A stretch of 64,000 nt of DNA from assembly GCF_009601765.2 (NCBI RefSeq), contig NZ_CP045699.1, positions 1,426,001 to 1,490,000 of the forward strand, given 5' to 3'. Both the position numbers and the translations under genes were made by a program. Under the pieces are notes generated by a model. The model was not told the origin of the DNA. It ran no database searches and saw only the letters and a list, made by a program, of their open reading frames with translations. The stretch comes from Vibrio algicola. GTDB taxonomy: Bacteria > Pseudomonadota > Gammaproteobacteria > Enterobacterales > Vibrionaceae. This document shows positions 57,987 to 64,000 of the stretch, in pieces; position 1 is the first letter of the stretch, and every line of letters starts with the position of its first letter.

Positions 57987-59495
57987 ATGACGTCTAAAGT
58001 AGCCTTTTATTTTCTCATTGCCATTTTGGTCGCCACTGGGGTAACGCTCAGTGTGATGCGCCATCAAGACTATGGCGTACCTTGGACTCCAGGTGAAACA
58101 CGACAAGTCTGGGATATCGAAGCGCGAGTGGAATTTCTTGCCTCTGATGGTCCGGTTAAAGTTTCTTTAGCCGCTCCTCATACTCAAAATGGATTTACCT
58201 TAGTGGATGAAAGCGCTTCATCTCCTGGTTATGGCCTTTCTTATATCAAAACCGATACTGGTCGCCGCGCTGAATGGTCTATTCGTCATGCAAACGGCCC
58301 ACAAACGATTTATTATAAAACCCAGTTTTTAGTTGATCCACAAGCGCACGTATCAACAATACCGCCAGTGGCTAAGGATTTTGTTGAGCCAACACTCACA
58401 GGCCCTCAGCAAGCTGCAGCAACTTCAATTTTAAACCAAGCATCACAACGCTCATCGGATAATACCACTCTCACCCGTGAGATTATTAAACAGTTTAATG
58501 ACCCTGATAATCAGAATGCTTCTTTATTGCTTGATGATATGAATAAAGTCGATGCCATTTCTAAATTATTAGCCACCTCAAAAATCTACAACAAAACCGT
58601 GGGTGTGTTAGAAATGGAAGATGGTCGTCGTCGCCAGTCTATTATTCCTATGATAGAAGTTTGGGATGGCAATGCATGGCAGCTCTTTAACTCCGACACC
58701 AATGAGCAAGGCGTGAGTGACAACATGCTTATTTGGGATGAATCGAATGTATCATTGCTGGATGTTATTGGCGGTAAAAACAGTAAAGTTTACTTCTCCA
58801 TGCTCTCGCATGACGTGTCACCAACCAATGCAACCAAACAAAAAATTGTTGCGGATAAATTATTAAACTTCTCGATTCACAGCTTACCGCTAGAAGAGCA
58901 GTCTATGTTTAAGACCATAATGCTTATCCCTATCGGGGCATTTATTGTGGTGTTCTTACGCGTGTTAATCGGTCTAAAAACCTCTGGTACTTTCATGCCA
59001 GTATTGATCGCAGTAGCGTTTGTTCAGACTCAACTGTTACCCGGCATTGTCGGTTTCCTATTAATTGTCGGTACTGGTTTAATCATCAGGGGATATTTAT
59101 CCAAACTTAACCTACTTCTGGTGTCGCGAATATCCGCGGTGATCATCACGGTAATATTGATCATCTCGGTCTTTACTATAGTGGCGTTTAATATCGGTTT
59201 AACTCAAGGTCTGACTATTACATTCTTCCCAATGATCATCTTGTCTTGGACGATTGAACGTATGTCTATTCTATGGGAAGAAGAAGGTGCGAAAGAAGTG
59301 GTTATGCAAGGTGGTGGTTCGTTACTTACCGCTGTGATTATTTATCTTGCGATGACTAACCCATATGTCCAGCATTACACCTTTAACTTTATCGGTACGC
59401 AGTTCATTATCTTAGCTTGTATTTTATCTCTCGGTAACTACACCGGCTATCGCTTACTTGAGCTGAGAAGATTCAAACCACTTGCGGAGGACTAA
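57987..59495 (+). CDS. Inactive transglutaminase fused to seven-transmembrane domain
   Basis: The 502-residue protein has one N-terminal helix (~5-23). A periplasmic part follows whose early section (~30-130) is beta-rich, and a transglutaminase-like domain (~150-285) lacks an obvious Cys-His-Asp triad. Then about seven hydrophobic helices (~310-490) are visible, e.g. IPIGAFIVVFLRVLIGL and FMPVLIAVAFVQTQLLPGI. This matches the inactive transglutaminase/7TM families (PF14400/PF14402) known from amidoligase gene neighbourhoods. It ends 3 bases before the ATP-grasp gene. A role as a membrane scaffold or peptide-binding receptor is inferred. Confidence 0.82.
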   Translation: MTSKVAFYFLIAILVATGVTLSVMRHQDYGVPWTPGETRQVWDIEARVEFLASDGPVKVSLAAPHTQNGFTLVDESASSPGYGLSYIKTDTGRRAEWSIRHANGPQTIYYKTQFLVDPQAHVSTIPPVAKDFVEPTLTGPQQAAATSILNQASQRSSDNTTLTREIIKQFNDPDNQNASLLLDDMNKVDAISKLLATSKIYNKTVGVLEMEDGRRRQSIIPMIEVWDGNAWQLFNSDTNEQGVSDNMLIWDESNVSLLDVIGGKNSKVYFSMLSHDVSPTNATKQKIVADKLLNFSIHSLPLEEQSMFKTIMLIPIGAFIVVFLRVLIGLKTSGTFMPVLIAVAFVQTQLLPGIVGFLLIVGTGLIIRGYLSKLNLLLVSRISAVIITVILIISVFTIVAFNIGLTQGLTITFFPMIILSWTIERMSILWEEEGAKEVVMQGGGSLLTAVIIYLAMTNPYVQHYTFNFIGTQFIILACILSLGNYTGYRLLELRRFKPLAED

Positions 59496-59498
59496 ATT

Positions 59499-60476
59499 AT
59501 GTTTTCTATGTTTACCTCACCGCAAAAGCTAAACGCGAAAGGCGTGATGGGTATGAACAAACGTAACGGCGCCTATATCGGGCGCTACAACGACCGTTCA
59601 AAATACCCGTTAGTAGATGATAAATTAAAAACCAAAATCATTGCCCAAGAACACGGCGCAACCGTACCTAAACTGATTGGTGTGATTACCCAACAGGCGC
59701 AAGTGAGAACGATTCATGCCATGGTCGATAAATGGCCTGGCTTTGTAATAAAGCCTGCTCGAGGTTCGGGCGGCAAAGGTATTTTGGTTATTATCTCGCA
59801 TAAAGATGGTGTTTATATCAAACCCTCTGGACAAGCGATCAACAAAGAAGATGTCGAACGTCATATCAGTAATGCATTGGCGGGTTTATTTTCTTTAGGC
59901 GGTAAAAACGATGTTGCCGTGGTTGAGAACTTGATCAAGTTTGATGATACTGCCTTTGAAGGTTATAGCTATGAAGGCGTGCCAGATATTCGCGTGATTG
60001 TGTTTCAAGGCTACCCAGTAATGGCGATGATGCGTTGCTCTACAGCTGCTTCTGATGGTAAAGCCAATTTACACCAAGGCGCAGTAGGTGTCGGTTTAGA
60101 TATTGCCACCGGACGCGCCGTACGTGCGGTTCAATATGATCGCCCTATCGCTAATCACCCTGATACCGATAAACCATTGAATGGCTTGATCGTGCCGAAC
60201 TGGGAAAAGTTATTAACTTTAGCCTCCAGTGCGTGGGAGATGACTAGCTTGGGATACATGGGCACCGATATGGTACTCGATAAAGAAGAAGGCCCAATGG
60301 TGCTTGAATTGAATGCCCGTCCGGGTTTAGCCATTCAAATTGCCAATGGCGCAGGTCTACTGCCTCGTTTACATCATATAGAAAGTTTGGGTACACCCGT
60401 TCTAGCCAACTACCCGAAACCGGCAGAGCGCGTCGCTTATGCTGCCGAGCAGTTCGCAGCCAAACCGCAGTTCTAA
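59499..60476 (+). CDS. RimK-like ATP-grasp ligase (alpha-L-glutamate ligase-like)
   Basis: The 325-residue ATP-grasp enzyme has an N-terminal half starting at KLNAKGVMGMNKRNGAYI. The ATP-binding stretch FVIKPARGSGGKGILVI (~86-102) and the catalytic end LELNARPGLAIQIANG (~267-282) with metal-binding Glu/Asn are clear. Such proteins are labelled alpha-L-glutamate ligase-like or sugar-transfer-associated ATP-grasp. They probably form an amide bond between a carboxylate and an amine, such as glutamate added to a peptide or protein. It starts 3 bases after the transglutaminase-7TM gene and ends in a strong terminator. Confidence 0.85.
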   Translation: MFSMFTSPQKLNAKGVMGMNKRNGAYIGRYNDRSKYPLVDDKLKTKIIAQEHGATVPKLIGVITQQAQVRTIHAMVDKWPGFVIKPARGSGGKGILVIISHKDGVYIKPSGQAINKEDVERHISNALAGLFSLGGKNDVAVVENLIKFDDTAFEGYSYEGVPDIRVIVFQGYPVMAMMRCSTAASDGKANLHQGAVGVGLDIATGRAVRAVQYDRPIANHPDTDKPLNGLIVPNWEKLLTLASSAWEMTSLGYMGTDMVLDKEEGPMVLELNARPGLAIQIANGAGLLPRLHHIESLGTPVLANYPKPAERVAYAAEQFAAKPQF

Positions 60477-60496
60477 GCTTTATACTCGTTAAATGT

Positions 60497-60532
60497 AAAA
60501 GCCGCCGATATTTTTATATCGGCGGCTTTTTT
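60497..60532 (+). terminator. Terminator of the ATP-grasp operon
   Basis: A perfect 15-base repeat AAAAGCCGCCGATAT / ATATCGGCGGCTTTT with a TTTT loop and T6 run lies 20 bases after the stop. Confidence 0.93.
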
Positions 60533-60711
60533 GTCTTTGCTTACAAATAATACAAATTGTCTTATACCAATTCCATAAATTTAATGATCGTTCAAAATTG
60601 AGTACAGAGAAAAGTGTCAAAGGCCATAAATGGCCTTTTCTCAAGCGACCAAGGACGGATCAGCGTCTTTTCGGCATATTCAGATTGATCAAATATTAAA
60701 TGAAATTGGTA

Positions 60712-61290
60712 TTACTTACCTAGCGCTTCTTTGTAATGCATGCGGCATACTGAATCGTAGCGATCGTTACCCCCGATGGCGACTTGATCCCCTTCGGCTA
60801 TCGCGACCCCATTTTCATCCATGCGCACCACCATATTGGCTTTACGTCCACAATGACAAATGGTTTTCAATTCGATTAATTTATCCGCCCAAGCGAGTAA
60901 ATACTGACTGCCTTCAAATAACTCACCTAAGAAATCACTGCGCAGTCCATAGCATAATACCGGAATATGCAATTTATCGACCACTTCAGATAATTGATAC
61001 ACTTGTTGCTTGGATAAAAACTGACATTCATCGATCATAATACAATGAATTTTCTCAGCCTGGTTCAATGTTTTAACCGCGCTAAACATATCGGTGTTAG
61101 CGTTATACAAATGCGCATCCGATTGCAAACCAATACGCGAACTCACTTTACCCACGCCATCGCGATCATCAATTTCAGCAGTAAAAATCACTGAATTCAT
61201 GCCACGTTCGCGATAGTTAAATGAAGATTGTAATAAAGTTGTCGATTTGCCCGCATTCATTGCCGAGTAATAGAAATACATCTGAGCCAC
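60712..61290 (-). CDS. tdk: Thymidine kinase
   Basis: This salvage enzyme phosphorylates thymidine and deoxyuridine. The 192-residue product (E. coli 205) has the P-loop [11 protein letters not shown] (~8-18), the DECQFL lid region (~88-93), a zinc-binding region (CHCGRKA and the later VCRMHY) and [18 protein letters not shown]. The gene stands alone on the minus strand. Confidence 0.95.
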   Translation of the reverse strand: MAQMYFYYSAMNAGKSTTLLQSSFNYRERGMNSVIFTAEIDDRDGVGKVSSRIGLQSDAHLYNANTDMFSAVKTLNQAEKIHCIMIDECQFLSKQQVYQLSEVVDKLHIPVLCYGLRSDFLGELFEGSQYLLAWADKLIELKTICHCGRKANMVVRMDENGVAIAEGDQVAIGGNDRYDSVCRMHYKEALGK

Positions 61291-61335
61291 AAGAAATACC
61301 TATTCGAAGTCTGTAGTTATAAAAAATATAGTTAT

Positions 61336-61370
61336 AAAAAAGGCTGGTTTTTCACCAGCCTTCCCTTTTT
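61336..61370 (-). terminator. Terminator of cysS
   Basis: The stem AAGGCTGGT / ACCAGCCTT with a TTTTC loop, followed by T-runs on the minus strand, lies 28 bases after the cysS stop. Confidence 0.87.
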
Positions 61371-61389
61371 AAAATGTATCGGTATCCGT

Positions 61390-62772
61390 TTATTTACGAC
61401 GCCAAGTAGTGCCTTGTGCGCCATCTTCAAGCTCAATACCAAGCTCATTTAACTTATCACGTGCCACATCGGCATTAGCCCAATCTTTGTTGGCACGAGA
61501 ATCGTTACGTAATTTGATCAGGGCTTCAATTTCAGCCACTTCATCTTCATTACCGGCATCGCCTTTTAAGAAGCTGTCTGGGTCTTGATGCAAAATACCA
61601 ATCACATCCGCCAGTTCACGCATTAATGCGCCCAATGCTGAAGCTTTGTCCATATCAAGTGTTTTCAAGCGGTTAACTTCACGCGCCATATCAAACAAAA
61701 CTGAATAAGCTTCAGGGGTATTAAAGTCATCATTCATTGCGCTGCTAAAACGGGCAACAAATTCTTCACCACCAGCAGGCGCAGCATTAAGATCTAAACC
61801 GCGTAATGCCGTGTATAGACGCTCAAGAGAAGCTCGTGCTTGATTCAGGTTTTCTTCACTGTAGTTTAACTGACTGCGGTAATGTCCCGACATTAAGAAG
61901 TAACGCACAGTTTCGGCATCATAATGCTGTAATACATCACGAATGGTAAAGAAGTTACCCAGTGATTTAGACATTTTCTCACGGTCAACCATCACCATAC
62001 CGCTGTGCATCCAAGTATTCACATAAGGGGTATCGTGAGCGCAGCAAGATTGAGCGATTTCATTTTCATGGTGCGGGAATTGCAGATCAGAACCGCCACC
62101 ATGAATATCAAAATGTTGGCCTAAAATAGACGAGTTCATGGCCGAACATTCAATATGCCAACCAGGGCGACCAGGCCCCCAAGGTGATTCCCATGTTGGC
62201 TCACCAGGTTTAGACATTTTCCACACTACGAAATCCATCGGGCTGCGTTTAGCGCTGTCGATATCAACACGAGCACCAGCTTGCAGTTGCTCGAGATCTT
62301 GACCGGATAATTTGCCGTATTGTTCAAATTTTTTCACTTCAAACATCACATCACCATTGCTGGCAACATAAGCAAAACCACGTTCAATTAAACGTTCAAC
62401 CAAGTCAATAATTTCTGAGATAAAACGAGTCGCACGAGGCTCAACATCAGGGCGTTTAATATTTAACGCATCGAAATCGGCGTACATTTCTTCAATTAAA
62501 CGCTCAGTCAATGAATCGCAAGTTTCTTTGTTTTCCGCTGCGCGGTTGATGATTTTATCGTCAATGTCGGTAATGTTACGCACAAACGTTAGGTCGTAGC
62601 CTAAAAAGCGTAAATAGCGTGAAATAACATCAAAAGAGACAAAAGTACGACCATGACCAATATGACAGAGATCGTAGATGGTTACCCCACAAACATACAT
62701 GCCAATCTTGCCAGCATGAATGGGTTTGAATTCCTCTTTCTGTCGGGTCAATGTGTTATATATTCTTAACAT
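61390..62772 (-). CDS. cysS: Cysteinyl-tRNA synthetase
   Basis: This class I synthetase has the HIGH signature ([13 protein letters not shown], ~36-48), the KMSKS loop ([13 protein letters not shown], ~264-276) and zinc ligands including Cys28 ([11 protein letters not shown]) and WHIECSAM (~204-211) with the later HHENE. The 460-residue length matches E. coli (461). The gene is divergent from ppiB. Confidence 0.97.
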   Translation of the reverse strand: MLRIYNTLTRQKEEFKPIHAGKIGMYVCGVTIYDLCHIGHGRTFVSFDVISRYLRFLGYDLTFVRNITDIDDKIINRAAENKETCDSLTERLIEEMYADFDALNIKRPDVEPRATRFISEIIDLVERLIERGFAYVASNGDVMFEVKKFEQYGKLSGQDLEQLQAGARVDIDSAKRSPMDFVVWKMSKPGEPTWESPWGPGRPGWHIECSAMNSSILGQHFDIHGGGSDLQFPHHENEIAQSCCAHDTPYVNTWMHSGMVMVDREKMSKSLGNFFTIRDVLQHYDAETVRYFLMSGHYRSQLNYSEENLNQARASLERLYTALRGLDLNAAPAGGEEFVARFSSAMNDDFNTPEAYSVLFDMAREVNRLKTLDMDKASALGALMRELADVIGILHQDPDSFLKGDAGNEDEVAEIEALIKLRNDSRANKDWANADVARDKLNELGIELEDGAQGTTWRRK

Positions 62773-63018
62773 GATCTCTATCTATTGATTGGGTAAAAAT
62801 TCAAGTTTTTCATTATACTCAAAGCGGCGATTAAGTCGATAACCTCAAGCCTTTTCTGGTGCTTGATCGGCTCTTTTTTAAGCAGCATAGCGACAAATGT
62901 TATTCCTAAGTGGCTTACGGTTGCTTTCACCCCGAGTTACTATAAAATTACCCTTACTCACTTCTCCTATACTTATGTAACAAAGTATAGATTTAATCAA
63001 GAACGAAAGGACTACACC

Positions 63019-63513
63019 ATGATCATCCTGCACACCAACTTCGGCGATATTAAAATTCAGTTAAACGAAGAAAAAGCACCACTAACCAGTGCTAACTTCC
63101 TACAATATTGTCAAGATGGCTTCTACGACAACACGCTTTTCCACCGTGTTATCGACGGATTTATGGTTCAAGGCGGCGGCATGACTTCTGGCCTAAAAGA
63201 AAAAACCACTCGCGCAACAATCAAAAATGAAGCTAACAATGGCCTAAGCAACAAAACCGGTACACTTGCTATGGCACGTACAAACGAACCACATTCTGCT
63301 AGCTCTCAGTTCTTCATCAACGTCAATGACAACACTTTCCTTGATTTCCAATCTGAATCAATGAACGGTTGGGGTTACTGCGTATTTGCTGAAGTAGTTG
63401 AAGGTATGGACATCGTTGAAAAAATTAAAAATGTAAACACTGGCTCTTACGGTATGCACCAAGATGTACCACTAGAAGACGTACTGATCACGAGTACCAC
63501 TATCGAAGCTTAA
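63019..63513 (+). CDS. ppiB: Peptidyl-prolyl cis-trans isomerase B (cyclophilin)
   Basis: From the ATG at 63019 ([20 protein letters not shown], with ribosome-binding site AAAGGA 7 bases upstream) the product has 164 residues, the length of E. coli PpiB. The frame extends 52 codons further upstream, but that part is not conserved. [13 protein letters not shown] (~44-56) holds the active-site Arg, and [16 protein letters not shown] follows. There is no signal peptide, so it is cytoplasmic. lpxH follows. Confidence 0.96.
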   Translation: MIILHTNFGDIKIQLNEEKAPLTSANFLQYCQDGFYDNTLFHRVIDGFMVQGGGMTSGLKEKTTRATIKNEANNGLSNKTGTLAMARTNEPHSASSQFFINVNDNTFLDFQSESMNGWGYCVFAEVVEGMDIVEKIKNVNTGSYGMHQDVPLEDVLITSTTIEA

Positions 63514-63528
63514 TAGTTTCATTGCCGT

Positions 63529-63559
63529 AAAAAGGAGAGGCTATGTTCTCTCCTTTTTA
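63529..63559 (+). terminator. Hairpin after ppiB
   Basis: The stem AAAAAGGAGAG / CTCTCCTTTTT with a 9-base loop and T-run lies 15 bases after the ppiB stop and 42 bases before the lpxH start. Confidence 0.82.
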
Positions 63560-63601
63560 TTCAATTTCCTCTTTCTAAAATTCCCAAATACATAGGCCTC
63601 A

Positions 63602-64000
63602 ATGAGCACGCTTTTTATTGCAGATTTGCACCTCTCTCCATTACGTCCTGATATTACGGATTGTTTTCTGCATTTTATGCAAACCGAAGCACCACAAGCG
63701 CAAGCCTTATATGTATTAGGCGATTTATTTGAATTTTGGATCGGTGATGATGATGACACCCCGTTCAACCACACGATTAAACAAGCATTTTCGAGCTTAA
63801 CCAAACAAGGGGTTAAGTGTTACTTTATTCAAGGAAATCGTGATTTTTTACTGGGTAAACGATTTTGTCAGCAAACTGGCGTAACCTTGCTTGACGATGT
63901 GTGTTTAATTGATTTATACGGCATTCCAACGGTCATTTTGCATGGTGATACCTTGTGCACTATGGATGAAAACTACCAAAAATTCCGCGCTCGCGTGCAT
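63602..64000 (+). CDS. lpxH: UDP-2,3-diacylglucosamine pyrophosphatase LpxH, N-terminal part
   Basis: LpxH hydrolyses UDP-2,3-diacylglucosamine to lipid X in lipid A synthesis. The first 133 residues are visible and the gene runs off the window (E. coli LpxH has 240 residues). Metal-binding residues are Asp8 and His10 (IADLHLSP), Asp41 (GDLFEFWIG), Asn79 (GNRDF) and His114 (HGDTLC). The ppiB-lpxH pairing is conserved in related bacteria. Confidence 0.96.
   Translation, partial: MSTLFIADLHLSPLRPDITDCFLHFMQTEAPQAQALYVLGDLFEFWIGDDDDTPFNHTIKQAFSSLTKQGVKCYFIQGNRDFLLGKRFCQQTGVTLLDDVCLIDLYGIPTVILHGDTLCTMDENYQKFRARVH

Noticed and set aside
60619..60639. Palindrome AAAGGCCA / TGGCCTTT downstream of the ATP-grasp operon
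   Set aside because: It lacks a T-run on the tdk side and the preceding hairpin already terminates the operon; too short to assign a function.
60630..61040. 136-codon plus-strand frame opposite tdk
   Set aside because: It is antisense to the well-supported thymidine kinase gene.

Overview
The window is a chromosomal segment of a gammaproteobacterium, most likely a Vibrio or close relative. The pointers are CsiV next to mfd, the hinT/ycfL/lpoB/thiK/ycfP/ndh block, cydABX-ybgE joined to ybgC-tolQRAB-pal-cpoB, a stand-alone DUF1887 (CARF) protein of the V. cholerae VC1899 type, and several tRNA genes with encoded CCA ends. Almost everything is core genome. Accessory material is limited to a decayed insertion sequence, two broken or 5'-truncated genes and some tRNA-derived repeats.

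Layout. Positions 1-2500: 3' part of the radical-SAM protein YgiQ, then a wrecked IS5-family element abutting the 3' remnant of an ACR3-type arsenite exporter. Positions 2600-9220: a minus-strand envelope block kdsB, ycaR, lpxK, msbA and comEC (LPS assembly and DNA uptake), with a divergent DUF2062 gene. Positions 9537-12848: the lolCDE lipoprotein-release operon. Positions 13244-18219: mfd, csiV and a GNAT acetyltransferase. Positions 18258-19260: a minus-strand tRNA operon (Cys, Gly, Leu, Gly, Cys) with two copies of a degenerate tRNA-Gly fragment and a strong stable-RNA promoter. Positions 19613-26601: a frameshifted lipoprotein, ndh, ycfP, thiK, lpoB, ycfL, a COG3014 lipoprotein and hinT; nagZ is missing from its usual place in this block. 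Positions 27027-39997: CARF nuclease, udp, a CBS protein, a GNAT-nitrilase fusion, a sugar-efflux MFS protein, a globin-coupled diguanylate cyclase, a patatin, an EamA exporter, qmcA-nfeD, a truncated unknown gene, tRNA-Ser, alaE and a UPF0149 gene.

Positions 40110-50102 hold nadA, the Tol-Pal operon (ybgC-tolQRAB-pal-cpoB) and the cytochrome bd operon (cydA-cydB-cydX-ybgE), all on the minus strand. The two operons are separated by a terminator, and a perfect FNR-type site lies upstream of cydA. Positions 50574-54751 hold ruvC, ruvA-ruvB (with a perfect LexA box and a GTG start for ruvA) and aspS. Positions 55196-60476 hold cmoA-cmoB and a three-gene operon: a retropepsin-like lipoprotein, an inactive transglutaminase fused to a membrane domain, and a RimK-like ATP-grasp ligase. 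The end holds tdk, cysS, ppiB and the start of lpxH.

The least understood systems are (a) the retropepsin/transglutaminase-7TM/ATP-grasp operon, which looks like an envelope peptide-tagging or amide-ligation system, (b) the CARF nuclease far from any visible CRISPR locus and carrying an atypical ligand loop, and (c) the duplicated tRNA-Gly 3'-end repeats inside the tRNA operon. No CRISPR array, prophage or integron was seen. All identifications come from reading the translated sequence; no database search was run.
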